The translations under genes were made by a program, and so were the position numbers. Positions 7,836-16,358 of a DNA stretch of 48,312 bases are shown piece after piece. This DNA comes from Phycisphaerae bacterium (lineage in GTDB: Bacteria; Planctomycetota; Phycisphaerae; UBA1845): assembly GCA_029260215.1 (NCBI GenBank), contig JAJDDQ010000039.1:1-48312 (forward strand). The letters run 5' to 3'. The notes below the pieces were generated by a model. It was not told the origin of the DNA, ran no database searches, and saw only the letters and a program-made list of their open reading frames with translations. Position 1 is the first letter of the stretch, and every line of letters starts with the position of its first letter.

Positions 7836-8157
7836 CGACAACCTCCCGACCTTGAACGCTCACCGGCGATTTCCAAAACCGCACAATTCTTAATATCGGC
7901 TACACAATGTAGCCAATGCTACTTTATCCTAGCCGAAAGCAGCCGCCCCGCCAACCGAGTCATCAGCCCCGCGTGTATAGGGGTATCTTCCTCAGCTCAG
8001 CGATACGCCCCTATCGGACGCTAAACTTTTTGAATTTCAAGACTTACAGCGTGCGGCGGAATTGCATACTGAAGTCGAGGGACCACCGAGTCCGCCGAGG
8101 ATTCGGGAACGCGAGGGGACAAGAACGCCCAAACTGCCAGTCGGGGAGCCGGCACGA
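7836..8157. other. Divergent intergenic region (322 bp)
   Basis: This gap separates the minus-strand metal transport operon from the plus-strand nucleotidyltransferase-like gene. It holds the operator-like palindrome (7898-7914). It also has a bulged hairpin, ATAGGGGTATC at 7977-7987 pairing with GATACGCCCCTAT at 8002-8014, with a TTTTT run at 8028-8032. The frame of the downstream gene stays open back to a TTG at 8062. The extra 32 residues are low-complexity and charged and lack domain features, so I treat them as untranslated. Confidence 0.6.
7898..7914 (-). promoter_or_regulatory. Putative operator: perfect 7-3-7 inverted repeat upstream of the metal transporter operon
   Basis: GGCTACA-CAA-TGTAGCC is a perfect inverted repeat 63-79 bp before the TroA-like start. 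On the minus strand it overlaps a plausible core promoter: TTGGCT begins within its upstream arm, and an AT-rich GATATTAAGAAT follows directly. Its size, position and symmetry fit a DtxR/MntR/Fur-type repressor site. No separate repressor gene is visible nearby. The binding factor is inferred, not seen. Confidence 0.55.
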
Positions 8158-9255
8158 ATGAGAGTTTCCACGGAACAGAAGCTGTCAGCCGTCATTTTGG
8201 CGGGTGTCCACGATTGGGGAGCGTGCGCGCTCAATCGTGCCGTCCTGCGCCCGCTCGCACCGATCGGCAACCGTCCGATAATCGGGCATGTGCTCGCCGC
8301 CGTCGCCCGTGCCGGCGTGCGGCGGGTGGTTATCAGCACCAACGGCCACAGCCAACAACTTCGTGAGTCGCTGGGCAACTTCTTCTGCGGCGGCCTGCAT
8401 CTGGATTTCCGGGACGACGCAATGCCCCGAGGACCGGCTGGCTGCGTGAAAGACGCGTCGCTGAGCGAATCCGGCGGAAACATTATCGTCCTTGAAAGCG
8501 GAACCGTACCGCAATTCGACATCGAAGACCTGGTAACCAACCATTATCGCACGCGGGCTGCGTTGACCATCGCGGGTGTTCGCACGCAGGTGGAGGACGA
8601 CGACACCTACACGCCGGCCGGCTGCTACATCATTGCGAGCGAAGCCCTCGCATTCGTGGCCGATCGCGGATTTTGTGACATCAAGGAAACACTCGTACCG
8701 CGATTGCACGATGCAAATTTGCGCGTAAACATTCATCCGATAGACGGCCACGCGCCCCGGCTGACCGGAATCGAAAACTATTTCGCGCTCAACGACTGGG
8801 CGATCCGTCTCGCAGCGTCCGATAAATCGATCGTAGACGGTTACTTCATCGAAGGCGCGGCGGTCATTCATCGTGAGGCTTTCATCCATCCGCAAGCCAA
8901 ATTGCTCGGCCCGGTCATGATCGGCCCGGATTGCAGCATCGAAGCGGGTGCGATTCTAGTCGGACCAACGTCGATGGGCCGGGGTGCGGTCATCGGCGAG
9001 GGTTGTGTCGTATCGCGCAGCGCTCTGTGGGCGAATTCCCGTACGGGCGAAAATGCAACACTCGATCGATGCGTTGTGGCGGAACGGGCACGAATATCAG
9101 CCGGCGAAACGCGCGTGAACGCGGTATGCCTGGCTGACACCGAAACCACGACTCAGTCTTGGGGGATCAAGGATTCAACGCGCCGCATTGAAAGTACAAG
9201 CACATGGGCACACGGAGAGGCATATGCAGCTTACGGGGATCCTGCTGGATTATAA
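8158..9255 (+). CDS. Nucleotidyltransferase-like/left-handed beta-helix protein, catalytic loop degenerate
   Basis: This 365-residue protein starts at ATG 8158, with GGGGAG upstream. Residues 1 to about 220 resemble sugar-phosphate nucleotidyltransferases (AVILAG at the start; LAPIGNRPIIGHVLAA, normally the P-K-P-x-x-P-V-x-x-x-P loop). From about 230 there is a hexapeptide-repeat helix (AFIHPQAKLLGPVMIG, AGAILVGPTSMGRGAVIG). The G-G-x-G-T-R nucleotide loop is absent (AGVHDWGACALNRAV) and the catalytic Lys is not seen, so it may bind rather than make a nucleotide sugar. Its 3' end overlaps the next gene by 32 bp; that gene encodes a related protein fused to a sugar-phosphate transferase. The pair therefore probably acts together in exopolysaccharide formation. 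Confidence 0.8.
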   Translation: MRVSTEQKLSAVILAGVHDWGACALNRAVLRPLAPIGNRPIIGHVLAAVARAGVRRVVISTNGHSQQLRESLGNFFCGGLHLDFRDDAMPRGPAGCVKDASLSESGGNIIVLESGTVPQFDIEDLVTNHYRTRAALTIAGVRTQVEDDDTYTPAGCYIIASEALAFVADRGFCDIKETLVPRLHDANLRVNIHPIDGHAPRLTGIENYFALNDWAIRLAASDKSIVDGYFIEGAAVIHREAFIHPQAKLLGPVMIGPDCSIEAGAILVGPTSMGRGAVIGEGCVVSRSALWANSRTGENATLDRCVVAERARISAGETRVNAVCLADTETTTQSWGIKDSTRRIESTSTWAHGEAYAAYGDPAGL

Positions 9256-10930
9256 GCCGGCTTGCCTGCCGGACGATGCGGATTTCTATTCCGCGCTAAC
9301 GCTTCCGATCGCGCGCGGCGGCCTGCTTCGCGAGATCGCCGATGCGCTCGCCCGGGTATCCTGTCGGCGGCTGATCATTGTGCCGTCGTTCGAGCATGGG
9401 GATGGCTACGTCGATCGCATTCAATCTCTGGCTGGTTCAAACCGGCCGACCATCGTCAGACCCGACCAGCGCGGCGAGCAACTTCTCGAAGGCGAATCGT
9501 CGGACAGCCTCATTTTCGTCGATCCGCGTTTCTTTCCTCCGGGCGGTATCGATTTCACCACAATGCTCGAAGCGCACGCTGAACATCGTGGCGCTGTGTT
9601 CGTGACCGGTTCCGCCGGAGAAGGGGATTCCTACGCAGAACGCGCGGTGGTGGATGCGTCGGGCAACGTGCGCAAGATTCACCGCCTTTTCGACCGGATG
9701 GCCTGGTCGCAGTGCGACGCATCATTCGTGCCCGCGTGTGTCATTCCGTACATGCTCACGTTACAAGGCCCTCAGTTCCCGTTGTCATCGACACGCCGAC
9801 GCTTCGCGACGCGCGGCGTGCCGGTGCGTGACATCCCCTGCCCAAGCCCGCTCGTGCCGCTGAATCGATTCGAAGATTGGCTTCAACTGGGCTGCACGTT
9901 TGATGCGGGTTCCGAGCCGTACATCTCGCCTCAAGCGAACATTCACCCAAACGCACGTCTCATTGGAAAGGTAGTCGTGCATGATTCCGCCAGCGTGGAA
10001 ACCGATGCGACGATCGTCGGACCGGCGTTTATCGGAGCCGGCGCAACCGTGCAACGCGATGCGACGGTCGCGCAGGCGATCGTACTGGATAAAGCCATCA
10101 TACCAACGGCAGCCAACGTCTTCGGGCGAATCGTCGCGGGCACAAACGAAACGATGCAACCCGCCACAACCTACAACGTCCGCCAGCCGGCTGCGATGGG
10201 GCACACATCGTTCCGTGTGGTTGAGCAAGGACGCCCACCGATCATCGAAAAAACGCGATTCACACTGGCGACCAAACGCGTCGTCGACTTCTTCATCGCA
10301 GCGGCGGGACTCCTGCTTCTAAGCCCGCTGCTCGCATGCACCGCCATCCTCATCAAGCTGACATCGCGAGGGCCTGTATTCTTCACCCACTGTCGCGAAG
10401 GGCAGAATGGAAACGTATTTGGCTGCCTGAAGTTCCGCACGATGCGAACGGATGCTCACGAATTTCAAGCAGCGATGGCGGAACAGAACGAAGCGGACGG
10501 GCCTCAGTTCACAATCCGCAACGATCCGCGCGTGACGCGCGTAGGGAGATTCCTCCGAATATCCAACATCGATGAGCTTCCCCAATTGTGGAATGTACTT
10601 CGTGGCGACATGAGCCTGGTCGGACCTCGCCCCTCGCCATTCCGAGAGAATCAGATTTGCGCGCCGTGGCGATACGCGAGACTGAGCGTTCCACCGGGAA
10701 TCACAGGAATATGGCAGATTTGTCGCCACGACCGCCACGAAGGCGACTTCCACCAGTGGATTTATTACGACACGTGTTACGTGCGTGAAATGTCGCCGTG
10801 GCTTGATCTGCGTATTCTCTGGTACACGTTTTGGACGCTCGGCGGGAGGCGACCGGTGCCCATTGAGAAAGTACTGCGGAACAGCAAGAAGAATACCTCG
10901 GCCGCACACGCGACGGCCCAAGTCACATGA
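9224..10930 (+). CDS. WbaP-type polyprenyl-phosphate sugar-1-phosphate transferase with N-terminal pseudo-nucleotidyltransferase and beta-helix
   Basis: This 568-residue protein starts at ATG 9224, preceded by GGAGAGG, inside the end of the upstream gene. Residues 1 to about 215 have weak similarity to the upstream nucleotidyltransferase-like domain ([19 protein letters not shown]). About 230-300 is a hexapeptide beta-helix ([19 protein letters not shown]). From about 348 there is one hydrophobic segment ([20 protein letters not shown]) and the catalytic domain of bacterial sugar transferases, with [13 protein letters not shown] and [20 protein letters not shown]. That enzyme class moves a sugar-1-phosphate to undecaprenyl phosphate, starting an exopolysaccharide or O-unit. 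The C-terminal stop overlaps the opposing PilZ gene stop by 8 bp. Confidence 0.88.
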   Translation: MQLTGILLDYKPACLPDDADFYSALTLPIARGGLLREIADALARVSCRRLIIVPSFEHGDGYVDRIQSLAGSNRPTIVRPDQRGEQLLEGESSDSLIFVDPRFFPPGGIDFTTMLEAHAEHRGAVFVTGSAGEGDSYAERAVVDASGNVRKIHRLFDRMAWSQCDASFVPACVIPYMLTLQGPQFPLSSTRRRFATRGVPVRDIPCPSPLVPLNRFEDWLQLGCTFDAGSEPYISPQANIHPNARLIGKVVVHDSASVETDATIVGPAFIGAGATVQRDATVAQAIVLDKAIIPTAANVFGRIVAGTNETMQPATTYNVRQPAAMGHTSFRVVEQGRPPIIEKTRFTLATKRVVDFFIAAAGLLLLSPLLACTAILIKLTSRGPVFFTHCREGQNGNVFGCLKFRTMRTDAHEFQAAMAEQNEADGPQFTIRNDPRVTRVGRFLRISNIDELPQLWNVLRGDMSLVGPRPSPFRENQICAPWRYARLSVPPGITGIWQICRHDRHEGDFHQWIYYDTCYVREMSPWLDLRILWYTFWTLGGRRPVPIEKVLRNSKKNTSAAHATAQVT

Positions 10931-11273
10931 CGAACCGTGCACCGACCTTGTAGGAACCGATGGTTTGCGTGCTGTGCTGCACCCTGACCGGCACCCAGTA
11001 GTCATCGTCAACACGACGCACCTGCACGATTTCACCGCGCGGGAGCAATCGCTTGCAGACGAACCCCAGACCCGTCGTCGAAAGGTTTTCACCACGGGCA
11101 AGGACCGTTTCGTCGTCAACGAAAACCTCGAGCGACTCGCCCCAGACGAACCAGCGTGGCTCGGTTCGCTTGCCGAAATACTTGTCCATCTCGACGTCGC
11201 CGCCCTGGCGCAGTTCCTTCAGCCAAGTCTTGACGATCGCTTGAACGTCGCATTGCGTTGAACTCATGACCAA
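10923..11273 (-). CDS. PilZ-domain protein (probable c-di-GMP receptor)
   Basis: This 116-residue soluble protein has ATGs at 11273 and 11267. A PilZ domain covers roughly residues 30-116. It has R-x-x-x-R in KRTEPRW and N-x-S-x-x-G in ENLSTTGLGF, followed by the beta strands VPVRVQHSTQ and YKVGARFVM. Both c-di-GMP contact motifs are present, so ligand binding is likely. It follows the CpaE-like gene by 30 bp on the same strand. HD-GYP genes (c-di-GMP breakdown) lie just upstream on the other strand, and a sugar transferase is its tail-to-tail neighbour. Confidence 0.88.
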   Translation of the reverse strand: MVMSSTQCDVQAIVKTWLKELRQGGDVEMDKYFGKRTEPRWFVWGESLEVFVDDETVLARGENLSTTGLGFVCKRLLPRGEIVQVRRVDDDYWVPVRVQHSTQTIGSYKVGARFVM

Positions 11274-11303
11274 ACCCCTGTCTTCCGACGAAACTCGCCC
11301 TCT

Positions 11304-12494
11304 CTAGGAACCGCGGCCCAGCAACTTGCTCAACAAGCCGGCCCCCTGTTTGGAGGGTTCATCCGTCACGCTGTATTCCGGTGCCAGCTTGCGAGCCACT
11401 TCCTGAATCGCTGCCCGGCACTTGCTGGCAGGCGCATCCGCCCCGATCGGATGTCCAAGGTCCAACGAGGCTGAAACATATTGGTAATCATTCGGCACGA
11501 CGGCGAACACCGGCCGTCCGAAGTGCTGCTCGATATCCTTTAACGTCACGCGCTCGAAATCAGCCTTGTATCGATTAAGGAGAATCTGCACGGTGGACGG
11601 ATCGGCTCCCATCTCCAACAAACCTTCGTAGATTCGTCTCGCGTTGCGGATCGAGGGGATAGCCAACTGCGTGACGAGAAGAATTTTGTCGGCACGGCCT
11701 ACGGCGACCGCACTGAGAAAGCTGTATGCGCGGGGCAGATCGACAAGAACAAACGGAAACTCGTCGGCCAACATGCGAAACATGCGATCGACTCCGTCCG
11801 GCGTCACGTCGCGTGATTCTGCCACATGCTCCGGACGGGCGATAATCGAAATATTGCTCGGAAGTTCGTGCAGCACGACACGAAGCGTTTCGGCATCAAC
11901 CTCCGCACCTTCGCCGCAAATGTCTGCAATCGTATATTTGGAGTGCGCATCGAATGCACACGCGACGTCGCCGTATTCGAGATTCAAATCGACCAACGCG
12001 ACACGCTCGCCGATGTGATGGGCCATTTCCATCGCAAGATTACAGGCAATCGTTGTCGCACCCGCGCCACCTGAAGATCCAACCACGCAGATGCGCCGCG
12101 ACGGCTGACTCTTTTGCGGGCGGGCAGGACGCACGCGCTGCATCGCGTTGCGCAAATCGTCCGGATCGATCGGAGCGCAAACAAACTGCGCACAACCCGA
12201 GCGCATCGCCTGGATAATGAAATCAGCCTTGGTATTTTTGCTAACGCCGATAATGCTGCATTCGGCGAATAGTCGCGCAAGAGAGCCTACTACCTCAAGC
12301 CCCTGCTCGGTGTCCAAGTTGACCGCCACCGCATCGACACTGCCGCGCAGCATGAATTCGTGGAGGCTTGACCAGGAGTCAAGGGTCGCCGCCACCTCCA
12401 CGCCCTCGACGGCTGCAAACGCCTTGCGCAAGGCGTCCTGGTCAGCGTCGGGCTTATCAAACGTACAGATGCACAAATCCGCCATAGACGACAT
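11304..12494 (-). CDS. CpaE-like MinD/ParA-family ATPase with N-terminal receiver-like domain
   Basis: This 396-residue protein starts, by choice, at ATG 12494, where the receiver-like fold begins (ADLCICTFDKPDADQ). In-frame upstream starts reach 12632, including an ATG for MDDRDGEAD. Residues 1-115 form a response-receiver-like domain (SIIGVSKNTKADFIIQAMRS). From about 135 there is a MinD/ParA ATPase with deviant P-loop GSSGGAGATTIA, where the second lysine position is Ala as in CpaE proteins. It then has ALVDLNLEYGD and FVLVDLPRAY. CpaE proteins position Flp/Tad pilus machinery, but no tad genes are seen here. The PilZ gene follows at 30 bp. Confidence 0.85.
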   Translation of the reverse strand: MSSMADLCICTFDKPDADQDALRKAFAAVEGVEVAATLDSWSSLHEFMLRGSVDAVAVNLDTEQGLEVVGSLARLFAECSIIGVSKNTKADFIIQAMRSGCAQFVCAPIDPDDLRNAMQRVRPARPQKSQPSRRICVVGSSGGAGATTIACNLAMEMAHHIGERVALVDLNLEYGDVACAFDAHSKYTIADICGEGAEVDAETLRVVLHELPSNISIIARPEHVAESRDVTPDGVDRMFRMLADEFPFVLVDLPRAYSFLSAVAVGRADKILLVTQLAIPSIRNARRIYEGLLEMGADPSTVQILLNRYKADFERVTLKDIEQHFGRPVFAVVPNDYQYVSASLDLGHPIGADAPASKCRAAIQEVARKLAPEYSVTDEPSKQGAGLLSKLLGRGS

Positions 12495-12781
12495 CCGAAC
12501 GGAATGCGTTCCCCTTCCAACTCTGGTTGGGCGATCCGTATCTGCTTCACCATCCCTATCGTCCATTTTTGAACGCCCGTTTTCCCGAATCTTCACTTTG
12601 ATACTCGGCACGTTATCGGAACCGGCGCCCACGACCGGAAAGCAAGAAATTCACGAAGATCATGCAACTCCATCCACACGCGAATCAAGTGCTGGCAGCC
12701 GCTTCCCGAATGGGTAGACAGCAAGCCGACGGTTCGCGATCCGAGCGACCCAGGCTCGACTGCGGGAAAGACTGCCTCGTC

Positions 12782-14164
12782 ATGACGGAACGAAACAAGC
12801 AATTCGTTTTTCTCTGTGCAACCCAAGTGCTGTGCGTCACGATCGGGCTGTGGTTGCAGCACCGGTTTGTGACAGCCTCTCTTTTCGACGCGGCGGATTC
12901 TCAAGCCAGGCTTCTGCTGTCCCACGAAGCGGATCGCTTGGCAGCCTCGATCATCGGCGAAGGTGCCAGCCGCAGCTCCTTTTCAAATGTCGACGCTGGC
13001 GAATTGCGACGAAAGCTCGAGACCAATAACCACACTCCCCGCTTTCCCGTCGCACTGGTCGATGCAGACTGGAACGTGTTGAACCCGGTGACCGATAACT
13101 CGGCGAACGGTTTCCAAACGGGGCAAACGTTGAGTTGGGACGGATTGATTGAGCGGCCTAACATCGAGTACACGCTTGGCGGATTCATCGAAAACCCGAA
13201 CGGTGGCCGAATTGCAATCGCCGTCCCGCTCAAGCACGAAACGGGTTGGCTTGTCGTTCACACGCCCGCGAAACCGGTTCGCGCCAGTGCGGTTGTCGCG
13301 GCGGACACGCTTCCGCTCGCCGGTGCGTTGGCGGCTACTTGGACATGCGCATTGCTGGGCATCACGGTTTTCCTGCTCATCTCCCGTTTTCACGACCGGA
13401 TGGACCGCGAACGGGGAAACTCGGAAACGAAATCGCTGCGACGCATTCAAACACTCGTACGCACACGCGACGCCGTCATTTTCGGACTGGCCAAATTGGC
13501 CGACTCCCGAGACCCGGAAACAGGGGATCACCTGGAACGCATTGCGATTTACGCATCGACACTGGCGTCGGCGTTGCGCGATCACCCGCGATACAACGCC
13601 GTCGTCACACCGACCTTCATTCGCCTGATCGGAATCAGCTCGGCGTTGCACGACATCGGCAAGGTCGGAATCGAGGACTCAATCCTGCGCAAGCCGGGCA
13701 AGCTCACAGAAGAACAGCGGAATCGAATGCAGGAGCACACGATTATAGGCGGCGAGTGTCTCCGCCAGATTGAGTATCGCCTGGGCCAATCGAACTTTCT
13801 CGAAATGGCCCGAGAAATCGCACTGGCTCATCACGAACGGTGGGACGGAAAGGGTTACCCGTACGGCCTCAAAGGCAAGGAGATTCCACTTACGGCGCGC
13901 ATCATCGCCATCGCGGACGTTTACGATGCCCTGGCGTCCAAGCGCGTTTACAAGGACGCCTTTCCACACAGCAAATGTGTCGAAATCATCAAACAAGGCT
14001 CCGGGACACAGTTCGATGCCGATCTGGTCGAAATATGGTTGACCATCGCAAACCAGTTTCGCGATTTGGGAAAACGGTACGGCGCAACTGACCTTGTTGT
14101 CGAGCCGCTGTCACCTGCACCGGAAAACGTCGAGGCCGACGAAGAGGAAGTCGCCATTTTTTAG
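12782..14164 (+). CDS. Membrane-anchored HD-GYP domain phosphodiesterase
   Basis: This 460-residue protein starts at ATG 12782. A longer frame to 12662 has no domain support. One N-terminal helix (FVFLCATQVLCVTIGLWL), a roughly 170-residue probably periplasmic sensor region and a second helix (ALAATWTCALLGITVFLLI) precede the HD-GYP domain. That domain carries DPETGDHLERI, LHDIGKVGI (about 289) and HHERWDGKGYP (about 349), followed by ARIIAIADVYDAL. All metal and GYP motifs are intact, so c-di-GMP hydrolysis is likely. The next gene, 18 bp downstream, encodes a degenerate relative. The promoter region (12495-12781) is shared with the divergent CpaE-like gene. Confidence 0.9.
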   Translation: MTERNKQFVFLCATQVLCVTIGLWLQHRFVTASLFDAADSQARLLLSHEADRLAASIIGEGASRSSFSNVDAGELRRKLETNNHTPRFPVALVDADWNVLNPVTDNSANGFQTGQTLSWDGLIERPNIEYTLGGFIENPNGGRIAIAVPLKHETGWLVVHTPAKPVRASAVVAADTLPLAGALAATWTCALLGITVFLLISRFHDRMDRERGNSETKSLRRIQTLVRTRDAVIFGLAKLADSRDPETGDHLERIAIYASTLASALRDHPRYNAVVTPTFIRLIGISSALHDIGKVGIEDSILRKPGKLTEEQRNRMQEHTIIGGECLRQIEYRLGQSNFLEMAREIALAHHERWDGKGYPYGLKGKEIPLTARIIAIADVYDALASKRVYKDAFPHSKCVEIIKQGSGTQFDADLVEIWLTIANQFRDLGKRYGATDLVVEPLSPAPENVEADEEEVAIF

Positions 14165-14182
14165 CGACCAGATGGAGTAGTC

Positions 14183-15139
14183 ATGGCTGTTGGAAAAAGC
14201 AACAAACGCACGTTCGAGATCATGCTCCTGCTCATTGCGCTGGCGATGACATCGCTTCTCGTCATGATGCAGGAACACAAGATAGTCATCCTCTATCTCT
14301 TCTTCCTGCCCGTCGTGTTGAGCGGATACTTCCTGGGCCGGTTCTCTGCCGGACTGCTCTCGGTGTTTTCAGCCGTGTGCGTCACTATTGCGCTGACTTT
14401 GGATTCCTCAGGTTTCGCCGTCTACTCCTCGCCGCTCTTGATCGGATTGGTCGTGACCGTATGGGCAGCCGTGCTCGGGCTGACTGCGTTGCTGATCGGC
14501 ACATTGTGCGATGAACGAGCCTCCAAAGTCGAGGAGTTGCATGTCGCATATGTCGGCATCGTCGAGGTGCTGGCCCGCTATCTGCAAGGTGCCAACCCCA
14601 ACGTCAAAGCCCGTTCGATTCGCGTGGCTGAACTGAGCCAGTCGGTCGCGGAAAAACTACACTTGCCTCAGAAGCAGGTGGACGACATTCGCGTCGGCGC
14701 GCTGCTGCACGACATCGGCAACGTCGAGATCACCACCAAACTGATATCCAAAGCCGTCGGCACGATCGACTCGGACCCAAGCCGCATTCAGCACACGTTC
14801 CACGGCCACGAACTCGTACACTCGCTCGAGCCGATTCTCAGCGGAGCCGTTCCGCTCTTGCTCAATCAGGACGACGCAGTGCTCGATTGTCTCGCGAGCG
14901 AGGACGGCCTCACACCGAATGGCATTCCGATCGGAGCCAAGATCATACGGGCGGTACGCGCCTACGACGCATTGACAGACGACGACGCCAACGGATCAGG
15001 CCTCAAGCCCAACGAAGCCGTCAAAGCCCTCAGAAAAGACCCATCATCACAGTACGACGAACTCGTGGTGCACGCCCTCGAGCAATGCGTCGCGACGCGC
15101 ATCCCAAGCTCAACCTACGAAGAAAGTCTTTGCGTATAG
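14183..15139 (+). CDS. Membrane HD-domain protein, degenerate HD-GYP
   Basis: This 318-residue protein starts at ATG 14183, with GGAG ahead. About four hydrophobic segments occupy residues 10-112 (IMLLLIALAMTSLLVMM, ILYLFFLPVVLSGYFLG and two more). The soluble part contains LLHDIGNVEI (about 174) and HTFHGHELVHS, so an HD-type metal site partly exists. The GYP motif is missing: H-H-E-x-x-D-G-x-G-Y-P is replaced by LLNQDDAVLDCLASEDGLTP. A later AKIIRAVRAYDALTDD matches the conserved helix of HD-GYP. It may be a catalytically weak or regulatory partner of the HD-GYP protein encoded 18 bp upstream. Confidence 0.8.
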   Translation: MAVGKSNKRTFEIMLLLIALAMTSLLVMMQEHKIVILYLFFLPVVLSGYFLGRFSAGLLSVFSAVCVTIALTLDSSGFAVYSSPLLIGLVVTVWAAVLGLTALLIGTLCDERASKVEELHVAYVGIVEVLARYLQGANPNVKARSIRVAELSQSVAEKLHLPQKQVDDIRVGALLHDIGNVEITTKLISKAVGTIDSDPSRIQHTFHGHELVHSLEPILSGAVPLLLNQDDAVLDCLASEDGLTPNGIPIGAKIIRAVRAYDALTDDDANGSGLKPNEAVKALRKDPSSQYDELVVHALEQCVATRIPSSTYEESLCV

Positions 15140-15171
15140 TGGCTTGCCAAGGAGCGATTACTCTTCGTGTG

Positions 15172-15192
15172 GCACCGGTTTCCAACCGGTGC
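15172..15192. repeat. Short perfect palindrome between convergent genes
   Basis: GCACCGGTT-TCC-AACCGGTGC is a perfect 9-bp stem with a three-base loop, 32 bp past the stop of the HD protein gene and 14 bp past the stop of the opposing transporter gene. It has no T-run, so it is not a standard intrinsic terminator, although it could stop both transcripts. Similar short GGCACCGGTTTCCAACCGGTGC-like units are, to my knowledge, dispersed in planctomycete genomes. Confidence 0.6.
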
Positions 15193-15206
15193 AGAAGGAT
15201 AGGGTT

Positions 15207-16172
15207 CTAACCTGGCTGCAGAAACAAAAGCCCCGCTCCGCCCACTGCCAGAAGCGTCCCCAGCACCGCCCGCAACGTCACGGGTTCCTTGTACGCGATC
15301 GCGGTCACCGGAAGCATGAGCACCGGCACCAGCGAGCACAACGTCTGAGCAATACCCAGCGGCGCGCGATCCGACGCCACCAGCGACAGCCAAACACCAA
15401 GAAACGGACCGCTCACCGAACCGAAGGCTGTGTAAACCAAACCCATTCGGATCAGACTGCCGGACGATGCTTCGCACGCGTCTCCCGCAGGCCGCGCGCG
15501 AATCGAGCGACGCACGTAGTAAACAGTCAACGGCAACGAGACCGCCCCAGCGAAGAACATGCGCACCAGCGTAGCCGCCTGCGGGTTCAGGTGTTCCGCC
15601 GCAGGCAGCCATCCGTGGCCCATGCCCTTCTTACTGAGCATCAACCCCCCGGCCTGACACGATGCACCGACCATTGCGCACATCACACCGCGAAAGAAGC
15701 GCGGAGAACGCGTACCGACGGCCGCAGGCGCGCGCTCGAGAACCACCCAGGCCAATCCGGCGATCGAAATCACCACGCCCAACCACGCCATCCCTTGCAG
15801 CACTTCACCAAGGAAAATCCACCCGAAGAACGCGGCGAATATCGGAGACGTCGTCATAATTAACGCTGACATTCGGGGGCCGATGTCCAGAAACGAAACA
15901 AAAAGCGCGTGATCCCCGATTGTCAGCCCGACGACACCGGACAATGCCAGCAACACGATCTGCCCCGAGACCGCTTCCGGTAACCACACCCCATTGAGAA
16001 TCCGATGCGTCAAACCCAGCAACACAACGGCCAACAACAACCGCAGACCGTTGACCAAACCGGGGCCGAGTCGCCGCCCCGCCGCAGTAAAGCAAAGCAT
16101 CGTCACGGTCCAACAGACCGACGTCGCCAAACCGGCGGCCATCCCCATAAGAGTGTGCGTGTCGCGTAACAT
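15207..16172 (-). CDS. DMT/EamA-family transporter
   Basis: This 321-residue membrane protein starts at ATG 16172. About ten hydrophobic helices are arranged as two EamA halves. The first half ends around ALIMTTSPIFAAFFGWIFLG, the typical substrate-path motif of this family, and the second has a matching LCSLVPVLMLPVTAIAYKEP. A soluble loop of about 40 residues with RRSIRARPAGD separates helices in the second half. The family exports or imports small metabolites. No substrate can be given and the neighbours give no clue. It is convergent with the HD protein gene. Confidence 0.85.
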   Translation of the reverse strand: MLRDTHTLMGMAAGLATSVCWTVTMLCFTAAGRRLGPGLVNGLRLLLAVVLLGLTHRILNGVWLPEAVSGQIVLLALSGVVGLTIGDHALFVSFLDIGPRMSALIMTTSPIFAAFFGWIFLGEVLQGMAWLGVVISIAGLAWVVLERAPAAVGTRSPRFFRGVMCAMVGASCQAGGLMLSKKGMGHGWLPAAEHLNPQAATLVRMFFAGAVSLPLTVYYVRRSIRARPAGDACEASSGSLIRMGLVYTAFGSVSGPFLGVWLSLVASDRAPLGIAQTLCSLVPVLMLPVTAIAYKEPVTLRAVLGTLLAVGGAGLLFLQPG

Positions 16173-16358
16173 GCCCGAAATCGTAGCGGACCTGAACCGC
16201 GCGTGGAATCAGGACGGAACGCATCTTCGTGACACGCGGCATTCCTGAAAAAAATCCATTTCAGCCAAAGACACGTTGCGATCCGTTGAAAAGAAGGGAA
16301 ACTGTCGTTGCGGCAGACTCGGAACAGAATTGTTCGGGCAAATCAAGGAGCAACACAC

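Noticed and set aside
8062-8157. N-terminal extension of the nucleotidyltransferase-like gene from a TTG
   Set aside because: Low-complexity Pro/Arg/Glu sequence without family match; the ATG at 8158 has a Shine-Dalgarno sequence and begins just before the domain.
12690-12780. tRNA-like segment on the plus strand (CGAGC-GACCCAG-GCTCG stem and GGCAG/CTGCC ends)
   Set aside because: The arms do not form a proper D and T arm and there is no matching TTCRA loop; it lies in an upstream leader and looks like chance pairing.
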